Below are positions 8,147 to 16,222 of a DNA stretch of 60,181 nt, one piece after another (within the stretch, counting starts at the first letter, position 1; each line of letters begins with the position of its first letter). The translations under genes and the position numbers were made by a program. A model generated the notes under the pieces. That model did not search any database. It saw only the letters and a list, made by a program, of their open reading frames with translations, and was not told the origin of the DNA. Source of the stretch: Nocardia paucivorans NBRC 100373. Its GTDB lineage: Bacteria; Actinomycetota; Actinomycetes; Mycobacteriales; Mycobacteriaceae. The stretch lies in the NCBI RefSeq assembly GCF_000308675.1, contig NZ_BAGE01000125.1, forward strand, positions 1 through 60,181. The letters run 5' to 3'.

Positions 8147-8385
8147 GGATTTCTCCCCGTGGGCCGTGGTGCGGGATTTCCCCGTCATGACTATAGGACG
8201 CAGCGGGGTCCGCAACGGTTCCCTCGATTTTCGACAGCATCGACCGAAGGGAGGGGGCCGTGTGAGGTGGGCCGAGAAGGGGAGAAGTATCCGTTTCGAC
8301 CGGCGGCCGGCTGGACCTGGTGGCCGCATTGTTGTTGGCACAGAGGAAGACAGGTCTCGATGACCCGGTCGAGGTGGTTGGTCGG

Positions 8386-8751
8386 CTATGGATTACCGCT
8401 CGCGGTGTTGTCGAGTCGCGGTAGAACAGTGCCGCCCGCGATGATGTCGCAGGTGGAGCGCAGGGCGACTCGGGTGGTTTCGGGGAGATGGTCGAGTTCC
8501 GGGAGGAGCAGTGCGGTGATGCCGTCGTGGAGGAGAGCGGTCAGTAGGCGAGGGTGATGGCGTGGGGAGTCGGCCAGCATGACGCGGGTGAGGATGTAGC
8601 CGTGGGCTATGGCGCACAGGCGTAGTCGGACGGTGTCGAAGCCGAGATCGGTGCTGAGGTCTTCGCGTAGGTAGCCGACGGCGAGCCGGTGGGTGTGGGA
8701 TGAGACGTGCGAGGGTCCGCCGGGGGCGGGCGGATGGGAATCGGGGGTCAT
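8386..8751 (-). CDS. Resolvase-like fold protein without catalytic serine (copy 2)
   Basis: 121 aa from the ATG at 8751. It is about 85% identical to 3999-4364 and has the same core (AVGYLREDLSTDLGFDTVR, HGYILTRVMLADSP, LLHDGITALLLPELDHL). The first ~25 residues are Pro/Ser/His-rich and variable. The missing nucleophile is shared with copy 1, so the change is old. It lies downstream of the disrupted gene and divergent from the XRE/DUF397 pair. Confidence 0.55.
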   Translation of the reverse strand: MTPDSHPPAPGGPSHVSSHTHRLAVGYLREDLSTDLGFDTVRLRLCAIAHGYILTRVMLADSPRHHPRLLTALLHDGITALLLPELDHLPETTRVALRSTCDIIAGGTVLPRLDNTASGNP

Positions 8752-8825
8752 GTGGTCCTTCATCGTTGATCGGTTATCGCCGGAAAGAAAGGAGCGGGTT
8801 GTTCGAGTCGTCGGAGCGGTGGGGA

Positions 8826-9468
8826 TCAGAGGTAGAGCCGTTCGCAGGGGAGTCTGGGCAGGTTGGCCGGTGGGTCGGGAAGGGTGATCGCGAGGCACGC
8901 TTGCCGGGTGTTCCATTCGACGAGGAACAGGTGGGCGGCCGAGCGGCGGGCGGCGTAGTCGAGGCGGGTGTCGTACAGGAAGACGCTGAGGTGTACATCG
9001 GGGTCGTCGGAGCGCGATGGGGGAGGGGTCAGTCGCGCATTCACCGAGAGTGTCGAGGAGAGTTTTCAGGGTTGGTTGGAGGACATCGGGGGCGGGGTTG
9101 ATCCACCGACGGTAGATGCGGAGGTGGCCGGTTGAGGGGAGTGCCACGATGCCTTGGGGTGGGACGGTCTGGGAGTTGGTACGTAGCAGGATGCGGGAGT
9201 AGGGCGAATGATCCGCGGCCTCGGTCGGATACGAGGTCGAGAAGGTGTAGCGACGAGAGCGATGTCGGAGGGTCGGGCCGGTGAGGGGACGGGCCGACAG
9301 GGATTTTCGTATGGCTTGGCCGCGTTGTTCCGGAGTGGTGAGCGTCTGGAGGTCGCCTCCTAGGGTGATCGCGATTCTGCCGGATTCGTCTCTGTGACAG
9401 GACAGTCCGCATACGGTTCGGTAGTGGTCGTAGCGTCCGAGTGCCCTGTTCTCGGTGGGTATGGACAT
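8826..9468 (-). pseudogene. Gene of unknown function with an ancestral frame change (copy 2)
   Basis: From ATG 9468 (GGGAG ribosome site) the first ~141 codons read GRYDHYRTVCGLSCHRDESG… to LKTLLDTLGECA. The plausible continuation is in the +1 frame from a GTG near 9044 (NARLTPPPSRSDDPDVHLSV…) to the stop at 8826, whose tail CERLYL corresponds to CELLYR in copy 1. Either this is one gene with a +1 shift, programmed or mutational, or two overlapping genes. The first frame has no stop nearby and stays open into the next gene, which makes a simple two-gene reading awkward. No family was recognised. Confidence 0.5.
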
Positions 9469-9716
9469 CAAACTCCCTGGTATTTATGGTTTTGAGTACG
9501 CCCGGACCGAAGGCGGATCGGTACGGGGTGGTGGAGGGGATATCGGTATTGCCACCCCTGCCGGGCGCGGGTTCAGGACAGCATGTCCGTGTCGTGTGGT
9601 TGCTCGATTGCGTTCTTTCCGTGGAAATCTCATCGAAACCGCAGGACAGAACCCGTTCGAAGCGCGTGTTCGATGCAGTAATCGCTGCGTGGAAAACCAG
9701 AATGGGGGCTCGTCAC

Positions 9717-10598
9717 ATGTCAGAACTCGGAAGTACTCTGCCGCGACGGCAACTCGGGCGTTACCTGCGAGACCTGCGGTTGCAGACCGGAATGACGATT
9801 CCGGAGGCAGCGCGGAGAATCGACCGTGGAGCGAGCACGCTCCAACGGATCGAGACCGGGCAGTCGGAGCGGATACGGGTGCCTGACGTGCGGGATCTGT
9901 GCGGCATCTACAACGCAAGTGAGACGGAAACCGAAGCGCTGGTGGGGCTGGCGCAGCAGGCTGCTGTCAAGTCGTGGTGGCACGAGTTCGGGAGCTTGAT
10001 TCCGGACAACTTCGATGTGTACATGGGGCTGGAAGCTGCGGCCTGCCAGTTGACCTCGTATGCACCTGACGCTGTGTTGGGTCTCTTGCAGACGCCAGAC
10101 TATGCCAGGGCTCTGCTGAATGCTGCTCTACCCCAGGAGCGTTCGGAGGGTGTAGAGCAGCGCCTTCAGATGAAGGTGAAACGTCAAGGGCTGCTCACGC
10201 GCAAGAGGCAGCCGACTACATTGCGGGTAGTTCTCATGGAGAGCGCGATCCGCCGGCTCGTGGGGAGCCCGAGAATCATGTCTTCGCAGCTCAGGCATAT
10301 AGCTGACATGTCAACCCGGCCCAACATCACGGTCCGTCTGTTGCCTTTCAGTGCTGGTATTCCCCTGGGTGACCCCATGGGGCCGTTCACGATCCTCGAT
10401 TTCGGTACGGACAAGAGAGGCACGCAGATCGAACCGCCGGTTGTCTACCTGGAGAGCTATACCGGTGACCTGTATTTGGAGAAACCCAGTGATGTCCGCC
10501 GCTACTATGAGGCACACCAAGCGCTGAGGGACGCAGCGCTGGACGAAACCGCAAGTAGGGCTCTGCTTCGGCGGGTAGCAAAGGAGTTTGTCGCGTGA
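9717..10598 (+). CDS. XRE-type regulator with DUF5753 sensor-like domain
   Basis: 293 aa from the ATG at 9717, with GGGGG nine bases upstream. The N-terminal helix-turn-helix (residues ~10-70, LGRYLRDLRLQTGMTIPEAA…TLQRIETGQ) is followed by a ~190-aa DUF5753 domain (TSYAPDAVLGLLQTPDYARAL…, TRPNITVRLLPFSAG…). This family is typical of Streptomyces and Nocardia and works with a small DUF397 protein, here coded by the overlapping next gene (GTGA). It probably controls itself and the divergent genes at 8386-9468. In copy 1 of the duplication this gene has been removed at the IS junction. Confidence 0.9.
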   Translation: MSELGSTLPRRQLGRYLRDLRLQTGMTIPEAARRIDRGASTLQRIETGQSERIRVPDVRDLCGIYNASETETEALVGLAQQAAVKSWWHEFGSLIPDNFDVYMGLEAAACQLTSYAPDAVLGLLQTPDYARALLNAALPQERSEGVEQRLQMKVKRQGLLTRKRQPTTLRVVLMESAIRRLVGSPRIMSSQLRHIADMSTRPNITVRLLPFSAGIPLGDPMGPFTILDFGTDKRGTQIEPPVVYLESYTGDLYLEKPSDVRRYYEAHQALRDAALDETASRALLRRVAKEFVA

Positions 10599-10801
10599 GT
10601 GGGAAGTACGATGTCGATCTATCCGGAGCGGTATGGCGGAAGAGTTCCTACAGTTCAGCTACCAAAGACTGTGTTGAGGTTGCCTTCCTTGACCGGGAAT
10701 TGGTTGGTGTTCGCGATTCCAAGAACCCGGATGGTGAGGCCTTGATCTTCACTCCGAGTCAGTGGGACGGCTTCATCCGCCATCTGTCTGGTAATCGATG
10801 A
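10595..10801 (+). CDS. DUF397 protein
   Basis: 68 aa. The signature WRKSSYSSATKDCVEVAF followed by VRDSKNPDGEALIFTPSQWDGFI is the full DUF397 pattern, so the gene is complete. The GTG start at 10595 overlaps the TGA of the regulator gene. Family members are small cytoplasmic partners of DUF5753-containing XRE regulators and are thought to modulate them. A stem-loop follows within a few bases of the stop codon. Confidence 0.9.
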   Translation: MSGKYDVDLSGAVWRKSSYSSATKDCVEVAFLDRELVGVRDSKNPDGEALIFTPSQWDGFIRHLSGNR

Positions 10802-10806
10802 TCGCT

Positions 10807-10840
10807 GATCGTGGCGGACTGTGCACAGCCTGCCACGATC
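10807..10840 (+). terminator. Stem-loop behind the DUF397 gene
   Basis: GATCGTGGC (10807-10815) pairs perfectly with GCCACGATC (10832-10840), and the loop itself contains GG/CC and a CTG…CAG pairing. No T-run follows, so it may be a GC-type actinobacterial terminator. It covers the GTG at 10821 and makes that start unlikely for the next gene. Confidence 0.55.
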
Positions 10841-10865
10841 CACAGCTTCTTTCGATCCTCTTGTC

Positions 10866-11903
10866 ATGCTTGTCTTGTCGGAGACAAGCTCAAAGTTCCG
10901 GTTGGATGTGTGGGCTCGACTTGTCGCGGTTCGGCTGCTTCGCCAGAATGCCCAGGTGGCGCATGCTGATCTGACTGCCGTGCGATGGCGGGAACTGAGC
11001 GATGAATCGGCGACGAGGGTCGCGAGTGCGATTGCCCGCGAGAACGATGTGGAGCTGGTCGGCATCCACTTCCACGAGTACGCGGGCCGGCGACAGCGTA
11101 TCGCCCTGTTCGACCGTGCGGGTATGCGGTTGGCGTTGGTTCCGGGTGGCCGGGTGCGATTGGGTTATGACGGGAGCAGGTTCGTCCCGTCGCCGCACCA
11201 GGCGGCCGACTTCGCCGAGAGCGCCGAGGAGTACGGCCTGCCCGGGATCACGGAGTTCGTCGATGCGATGACCTCTCCGGAACGGGTGGTGGAACTTCCC
11301 GCGATGCTTGTGGGGGTCGAGGCGCTGGAACCGTGCCTGGAGAGTGTGCCGGTCGATGATCCTCGGGTCCTGGAGTTGGCTGCCCGGTCCGGTTCTCGAC
11401 CCAATGGCACGGTCGGCATGATGGGCCCCGACGGAAGTCTGAAAGTCGAGCTCGACGAACGGGGACAGGTGCGTCGGGCCAAGGCGGTGAAGCAGGTGTC
11501 CTATGAACAGGCGTTGGCGAAGGCGGCTGCGTCGGGAGTGCGGGCGAGCAGCCCGGACGAGTGGGAATACGCCTGTGGTGCCGGCGCGCCCACCCTGTTC
11601 CGGTGGGGTGACGACAGTCCGGTCGACGGTTATCCGTTCGATCATTCGACAGGCCCGCATCGGGAGCCGAACCTGTGGGGTCTGATGATCGGTCAGGATC
11701 CGTATCGGCACGAGTTCACCACGGAGCCGGGCATCGTCTGCGGTGGTGACGGTGGTGGTGCCACCTGCGGCGGAACCGGATTCTTCCTGGGGTGGCTCAC
11801 CTTGGCCACCGCCTACCGGGACAAGGACTTCGGGGCGTGGGTCGGCTCCGATGATCAATCCGTCACCGAACTGCTCATCCGTCCGGTCGTCGAGTTGGCC
11901 TGA
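10866..11903 (+). CDS. Protein with formylglycine-generating-enzyme-like C-terminus
   Basis: About 345 aa. The first ~200 residues show no recognised domain (DVWARLVAVRLLRQNAQVAHADL…). From about residue 230 the sequence ASSPDEWEYACGAGAPTLFRWGDD matches the RLPTEAEWEYAARG…WGD motif of FGE-sulfatase/SUMF1-type folds. The catalytic cysteines of true FGE are not identifiable, so it is likely a binding or structural version. The start is uncertain: ATG 10866 is chosen because the GTG at 10821 lies inside a hairpin, and no strong ribosome site is visible at either. The gene stands alone. Confidence 0.6.
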   Translation: MLVLSETSSKFRLDVWARLVAVRLLRQNAQVAHADLTAVRWRELSDESATRVASAIARENDVELVGIHFHEYAGRRQRIALFDRAGMRLALVPGGRVRLGYDGSRFVPSPHQAADFAESAEEYGLPGITEFVDAMTSPERVVELPAMLVGVEALEPCLESVPVDDPRVLELAARSGSRPNGTVGMMGPDGSLKVELDERGQVRRAKAVKQVSYEQALAKAAASGVRASSPDEWEYACGAGAPTLFRWGDDSPVDGYPFDHSTGPHREPNLWGLMIGQDPYRHEFTTEPGIVCGGDGGGATCGGTGFFLGWLTLATAYRDKDFGAWVGSDDQSVTELLIRPVVELA

Positions 11904-12287
11904 ACGGTTCGAGCGTATTCCCCGCTCGCCGGTATATCGGTCTCGGTAATCCCGTTACCAGGTGTTTCGCTGCTTATCGCTCGAGGCGGGCCCGTACGGG
12001 CCGTTGCGGATCGTGATGTTATCGGTTCGATTCGGTTCGGGTGGGTTGATATGGTGGCGGGGTGAATTCCCCGGAGGCGTCCAGACGGTAGCCGCTCGGC
12101 CTGTGGGTCGGGCGGCGTTGTGAGTGTGTTTCCCGCCGGTCGTCGAGCGATCGGTGCGGTTCGTGCATCTCGTAACGCCGGATGATGTCGGTTTCTTGCT
12201 ATCGGGTGAGGGTTCGCCCGATTCGGCAACTCGTTCCGGGCGCCGTGGGTATGACGGCGGTGCCCTGTATCCGGGGAGTGTCTTCTG
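11904..12287 (+). other. Intergenic region with possible efflux-gene leader
   Basis: No gene is supported here. An ATG at 12182 (MMSVSCYRVRVRPIRQ…) opens a frame that overlaps the efflux gene. It may be a leader ORF, since drug-efflux genes of this class are sometimes attenuated. The stem ATCGGG/CCCGAT near 12205-12225 lies within it. This is weak evidence. Confidence 0.25.
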
Positions 12288-13481
12288 ATGCCCATTGTGG
12301 TGTTCGTGCTGGCTGTCGCGGTTTTCGCGCAGGGCACATCCGAATTCATGGTTTCGGGACTGCTGGAAGAGATCGCGGTCGATATCGGCGTCTCGGTTGG
12401 CGCTGCCGGGCTGTTGGCCTCGCTGTTCGCGGCCGGCATGGTGCTGGGGGCGCCGGTGATGGCGATGGCGGCGGGTCGGTTGCCTGTGCGGTATTCGGCC
12501 ACAGCGTTTTTGGGGTTGTTCTGTGCGGCTCATGTCGTCGGGGCCGTGGCGACCGGGTTTGCGCTGCTGCTGGTGACGCGTGGTGTCGCGGCGGTCGCCA
12601 ATGCCGGTTTCCTGGCGGTTGCGTTGGCCGCGTTGCCGAGGATGGTCGGGCCGGCGAAAATCGGTCGCGCGACCTCGGTGGTGGTGTCCGGGGTGACGGT
12701 GGCCTGTATCGCCGGTGTTCCGGCGGGCACGCTGTTGGGCCAGGTCTGGGGTTGGCGTTCGGCGTTCTGGGCCGTGGCCGTTATCGGCGCGGCAGCGCTC
12801 GTGCCGGTGTGGGTGATGCTCGGGCGTGATGTGCGTGAGGGTGAGGCGTCGGACGGGCAAGCGCCCTCGATGCGACGGGAATGGTCGGTGCTGCGGCACC
12901 GGCAGGTCCTGATCGCCATCGCGGCGGGGGTCCTGGTCAATGCCGCGACCTTCGCCGGATTCACCTATCTCGGCACCATCACGACCGGTATCGCCGGCGG
13001 CGAGCGGTGGGTTGCGGTGGTGCTGGCCCTGTTCGGTATCGGCTCGTTTCTCGGTGCGACGGTCGCCGGCCGCTACAGCGACCGTTATCGGCGGCAGATC
13101 GTCGTGGTCGGGACCGCCGTATCGGTCGGGGTCTGGCTCGCGGCCGCCGTGGTCGCGCACTCGCTGGTCGGGGTGATGGTCATGTCGATGGTGGCGGGCG
13201 CGGTCGCGTTCGGTGTCGGTTCGACCTTGATCGCGACGATCGTGCAGACCGCCGCACCGACTGCTCCGCGGATAGCGGGCGCGTTGGCGACCACCGCCCT
13301 CAATATCGGCGCCGTTATCGGCCCCGCCGGTGCCGGTCTGCTCGTCGACCGCACCGAGCAGCCGACCACGGCGCTGTGGTGCAGCGCCGTCTTCACCGCC
13401 GCAGCGGTGGGGGTCGCGGTGCTCGGCCTGTCTCGGCGTGACACGAGCCCGGTCGAGCAGGTGCGTGTCGACGCACGCTGA
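12288..13481 (+). CDS. MFS efflux transporter, Cmx/CmlR chloramphenicol-exporter type
   Basis: 397 aa, 12 predicted membrane helices. The N-terminal signature AVFAQGTSEFMVSGLL and the loop RYSDRYRRQ are those of the AraJ/Cmx branch of the DHA1 drug:proton antiporters, whose actinobacterial members export chloramphenicol. The substrate here is not proven. The start is the ATG at 12288 with GGGGAG ten bases upstream. The second half (VLRHRQVLIAIAAGVLVNAATFAGF) is intact and the length is normal. There is no linked regulator. The paralogous pump at 34372 is paired with a TetR. Confidence 0.85.
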   Translation: MPIVVFVLAVAVFAQGTSEFMVSGLLEEIAVDIGVSVGAAGLLASLFAAGMVLGAPVMAMAAGRLPVRYSATAFLGLFCAAHVVGAVATGFALLLVTRGVAAVANAGFLAVALAALPRMVGPAKIGRATSVVVSGVTVACIAGVPAGTLLGQVWGWRSAFWAVAVIGAAALVPVWVMLGRDVREGEASDGQAPSMRREWSVLRHRQVLIAIAAGVLVNAATFAGFTYLGTITTGIAGGERWVAVVLALFGIGSFLGATVAGRYSDRYRRQIVVVGTAVSVGVWLAAAVVAHSLVGVMVMSMVAGAVAFGVGSTLIATIVQTAAPTAPRIAGALATTALNIGAVIGPAGAGLLVDRTEQPTTALWCSAVFTAAAVGVAVLGLSRRDTSPVEQVRVDAR

Positions 13482-13596
13482 CGCTCTGTCGTCGGTGGAG
13501 GATCGTTGACGGCCGGTTCGGCGGTGTCGGGGCCGCCCGATCGCTCACATCGCCGAACCGGTTGTCGAAGGCATGTCGGGGGCATCGGCCGGGATC

Positions 13597-13715
13597 GTGA
13601 CGGCGCCTTGGCGGAGTATGTGGTCGTCGAGGAACGCAACCTCGCGCCGCGGCCGGCGGTGTCGGATCGATGGCCGCCCAGCTCGCGCGTGAGATCGGCG
13701 CTTATGGTCGGCGTG
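13597..13715 (+). pseudogene. Remnant of a zinc-type/quinone oxidoreductase (MDR) gene
   Basis: One frame reads DGALAEYVVVEERNLAPRPA, the conserved strand-loop before the nucleotide-binding domain of MDR dehydrogenases. Right after it, in a different frame, comes GVGSMAAQLAREIGA, the Rossmann G-x-G-x-x-A motif of the same family. The ~40 residues that normally separate them are missing, so this is a deleted, frameshifted relic. No start or end remains. Confidence 0.6.
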
Positions 13716-13777
13716 GTTCGTCCGGGTGAGCGGGTTCATGCCACCGGCGGCGAACCCACTCACCGGACCGCAACGGG

Positions 13778-14350
13778 TCACTCGGGAAGCCGGACGGCGG
13801 CCGCGGCGAATCGTTCGTGGGCCTCGATGTCGACCTGCCGCATATCCGGGGAGATCTCCGCGCGAACGAATACTTCTCCCGCCTGGAACAACCTCATGAT
13901 GACGAGCAGCCCGATCGGAATCCACCCCGGTAGGAAGACGAACATCGTCCACTTCGGTGGGCGGATGCCTTGCAGCAGAAGCAGGATCATGACCACGACG
14001 CTCAGCGCTGCCAAACCGATCAGCGCGGTTGCCACGCGGCGATAGATCCGGCCGGGACGCAGACATGAGGGGCAGACCGGCCATTCACCGTGCAACACGA
14101 TATCCGGCCGGGTGTGCTCGACCACGGTCAAACGCCAGATCTGTAGCAGTTTCCCCAGCAGGCGCACGAGGGTGACCTGTTTTCCGCCGCGTCGTGTGGT
14201 GTAGAAGGTCATCTGCCCTTCGCGATGCTCCACCGCTTCCCGCCCGTGCCGAGCGCACACATCCGGCAGCGTGTCGGTGATTACGAGATGGTGGGGCGAT
14301 CCGGGCGCGGAGGGGCCGATTTCCGGGTGAACGGCGAGGTCGAATTTCAT
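13778..14350 (-). CDS. Membrane protein of the ESX-type operon
   Basis: 190 aa. Residues ~1-105 are soluble, including a Cys pair (CPSCLRPG). Two membrane helices follow (VATALIGLAALSVVVMILLL and the segment containing FVFLPGWIPIGLLVI), then a short tail. The start ATG at 14350 overlaps the TGA of the preceding gene, with GGGGGTGG eight bases upstream. A GTG nine bases earlier is possible. It is last in a four-gene operon whose first genes resemble ESX substrates, so a role in export or in anchoring is inferred. No family name is known to me. Confidence 0.65.
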   Translation of the reverse strand: MKFDLAVHPEIGPSAPGSPHHLVITDTLPDVCARHGREAVEHREGQMTFYTTRRGGKQVTLVRLLGKLLQIWRLTVVEHTRPDIVLHGEWPVCPSCLRPGRIYRRVATALIGLAALSVVVMILLLLQGIRPPKWTMFVFLPGWIPIGLLVIMRLFQAGEVFVRAEISPDMRQVDIEAHERFAAAAVRLPE

Positions 14351-14826
14351 ACGAGCCACCCCCGTCGGTTGCGTTCTTGGAAGTACTCGTCATCCGCTTC
14401 GACGACTTCCGGCGGCAATTCCCGACGAGCCGAGGGCTTCGGGGGTTGGGGCGTTGGGGCGGATGGTTGCCGTGGCGGTGCCTCGGGCTCGGGCGGTCGC
14501 TGTGCGGGCGCCTCGGGTGCGGGTGGTTCGTTCCGAAGGCGGTCGAGTTCGCCGCGGCCCTGCTCGGCGAGACGGTGCAACTGCTCGTCGGACAGCCGTT
14601 GCGCCGCCTGTAGTGCGCTCGGCAGGGCGCGGTCGAGGAGACGGTTGAAGGCTTCTCCCTGCGCCAGTTCCCGAACGCTTCCCCTACCTGCCAGGATCTC
14701 CCGGATCTGGGTCTTCAGACCCGGGTCGGCGGTATTGTCGGCGATGGTCCGGAGCGATCGCGCTAGATGCCGGGAGAGGCCGATATCGCCTCCCGCGATA
14801 TCGAGCACCGGTTCCTGTCGATTCAT
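14347..14826 (-). CDS. Helical protein with proline-rich tail (ESX-type operon)
   Basis: 159 aa, starting MNRQEPVLDIAGGD at the ATG at 14826, one base after the previous stop. Residues 1-95 are helical and charged (LSDEQLHRLAEQGRGELDRL). Residues 96-140 are a Pro/Glu/Ala-rich spacer, and the C-terminus ends EADDEYFQERNRRGWLV. The YFQER element near the end is similar in form to the YxxxD/E export tag, but in an unusual setting. No database family was recognised. It is probably a component or substrate of the same secretion module. Confidence 0.6.
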   Translation of the reverse strand: MNRQEPVLDIAGGDIGLSRHLARSLRTIADNTADPGLKTQIREILAGRGSVRELAQGEAFNRLLDRALPSALQAAQRLSDEQLHRLAEQGRGELDRLRNEPPAPEAPAQRPPEPEAPPRQPSAPTPQPPKPSARRELPPEVVEADDEYFQERNRRGWLV

Positions 14827-14827
14827 G

Positions 14828-15553
14828 TCACGCTCCGGGGTGGTCGTAGTTGATCGTGGGCAATGGCGGCAGCTCCACGGACATGGTGCTCGCCATCTGC
14901 CCGAGCAGCGCACCGTAAAGACCCTGCGCGAGGGTCACCGTCTGGGTGGTGAGCTCCACGACCTTTCCCCATCGGGCGAGCAGCGTCGTGATCTGCAACG
15001 CGCTGAGCGCGCCGATACCGACGGCCGGAATCGCGCCGATACCGGTGGACGACAATGCGGCGGCTGCCGCCCACTCGACGGCCAGGATGATGGCGGTGTC
15101 GACCAGCCCCTGCAACGCGTTGCCGAGAGCTTGGGCCTGCAAATATGACGACTGGGCGAACCCCTCTATCTTGTTCGACATCTCGGTGAGCGCCGCCGCC
15201 TGCGCATCGAGCGCTGTGGTGAGCTGTCCGAAATACTGTCGGGCGCCGTCGGCCGCATTACCGCGCCAGGTGGACTCCACCTCCGCCAGGGCTTCGGTGA
15301 CGGCGGTGGCGTAGGCCTTGTTGTATTGGGAGAGGTTGTCGATCGCGAAAGCGGCCTGCTGGATCGCCTTCCAATCGCCCGCCCATTTATCGGCGACCCA
15401 CTCGATGGGGTCGGTGCCGATGAAGGTCTGAAAGACCTGCTGGATCCAGTAGGTCGGCGAGATCGCATTGGCGGTGATGAGGAACTCCGCCAAATCCGGG
15501 ATGGGGTCTTTCGGCTCCGGTTTCGTGAGGTGCTCGATCGGGGCGGCGCTCAT
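14828..15553 (-). CDS. WXG100-like ESX substrate (large)
   Basis: 241 aa with four to five amphipathic helices. The motif ESTWRGNAADGARQYF (residues ~93-108) contains the W-x-G turn of WXG100 proteins. A hydrophobic Ala/Gly/Ile-rich stretch (residues ~150-190) may insert into membranes, as in EspB- or EspA-like effectors. The ATG overlaps the TGA of the EspC-like gene (ATGA). It has no Sec signal peptide. It is likely exported as a complex with its small neighbour. Confidence 0.7.
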   Translation of the reverse strand: MSAAPIEHLTKPEPKDPIPDLAEFLITANAISPTYWIQQVFQTFIGTDPIEWVADKWAGDWKAIQQAAFAIDNLSQYNKAYATAVTEALAEVESTWRGNAADGARQYFGQLTTALDAQAAALTEMSNKIEGFAQSSYLQAQALGNALQGLVDTAIILAVEWAAAAALSSTGIGAIPAVGIGALSALQITTLLARWGKVVELTTQTVTLAQGLYGALLGQMASTMSVELPPLPTINYDHPGA

Positions 15554-15873
15554 CGTTTCACTTCCGGATAGGTGCGGTCGAGCGCCTCGGCGGTGGACTT
15601 ATCGGTGGTCCGGTACATGGCGGCGGACTTGGTGAGCTCGTTCGAGGAGGCGGCGGTGAGGCTGCCCAGTTGCGGGTAATTCGAGGTCAGCTTGTCGCGG
15701 ATATCGTGGACGGCCTGGGCGACGATGGGGATGATTCCGCCGACATCCCCCGGAACATCCAACCATTCCTTCAGGTAAGAGCCGGTTTTCGCCTCGTTGT
15801 CGTCGGCGAGCTTCGCCAACTTCCCGGCGAGTACATCCAATGCGGCCGGGTCGACCTTCAACGGTTCGCTCAC
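15550..15873 (-). CDS. EspC-like small ESX substrate with YxxxD tag
   Basis: 107 aa in the style of the DUF2580/EspC family (LKVDPAALDVLAGKLAKLAD…, a helical hairpin). Near the C-terminus, MYRTTDKSTAEALDRTYP contains Y-R-T-T-D, the general YxxxD/E signal of type VII secretion. The GTG start at 15873 is preceded by AGGAGG. It is the first gene of the operon running to 13778. The ESX core genes (EccC and others) are not in this window, so export must use a locus elsewhere. Confidence 0.75.
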   Translation of the reverse strand: MSEPLKVDPAALDVLAGKLAKLADDNEAKTGSYLKEWLDVPGDVGGIIPIVAQAVHDIRDKLTSNYPQLGSLTAASSNELTKSAAMYRTTDKSTAEALDRTYPEVKR

Positions 15874-16147
15874 ATGCCCTCCTGCGTGGCGGTCCTGCGA
15901 TTGCCGTGATCGGCAACCACGAGTCCGGGTGGACCGGCTGTCACCGAGCGCGTGCATAGGTATAGAGGATCGAGAATAGGTCCACGCGCTCATCAGGTAT
16001 GACGCAGTACGGGGCGGGACGGTTCCACCGACTTCATGGCTGCCGTAACCGGTGGCCACGCGGTTGCTGTGAGTGATGGGCGATGACACGGCCGGTCCCA
16101 CGATGCGGTTTACTACTATCGCGATTTGCGCGAAAGGCAGGTTCCAC

Positions 16148-16222
16148 GTGTCGAAACGCCCCCGCGCGATCACGATCGCCGTGATCGCCCCGGACCGAGT
16201 TGTGCCGGCGATTCCGCGGTGA
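16148..16222 (+). CDS. 24-aa upstream ORF coupled to the next gene
   Basis: GTG 16148 is preceded by AAGGCAGG. The peptide is VSKRPRAITIAVIAPDRVVP… and its TGA overlaps the GTG start of the following gene (GTGA). The basic, then hydrophobic composition could be a leader peptide. It is equally possible that it is the displaced N-terminus of the next protein. Low certainty. Confidence 0.3.
   Translation: MSKRPRAITIAVIAPDRVVPAIPR

Larger units (their letters stand above)
8358..9712. repeat. Large segmental duplication, copy 2
   Basis: The partner of 3971-5292. This copy is the more complete one: it retains the junction to the XRE regulator and a less damaged version of the 8826-9468 gene. The almost perfect identity of the last 330 bp contrasts with the greater divergence of the lipoprotein and 133-aa genes and points to recent gene conversion or a second duplication event. 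Confidence 0.85.

Noticed and set aside
10821..10865. Upstream start (GTG 10821) for the FGE-like gene
   Set aside because: The GTG lies in the loop of a strong stem-loop and lacks a ribosome site; the true start is likely downstream.
11955..13160. 401-aa open frame on the minus strand
   Set aside because: Antisense to the Cmx-type pump, with Arg/His/Asp repeats; no start signal.
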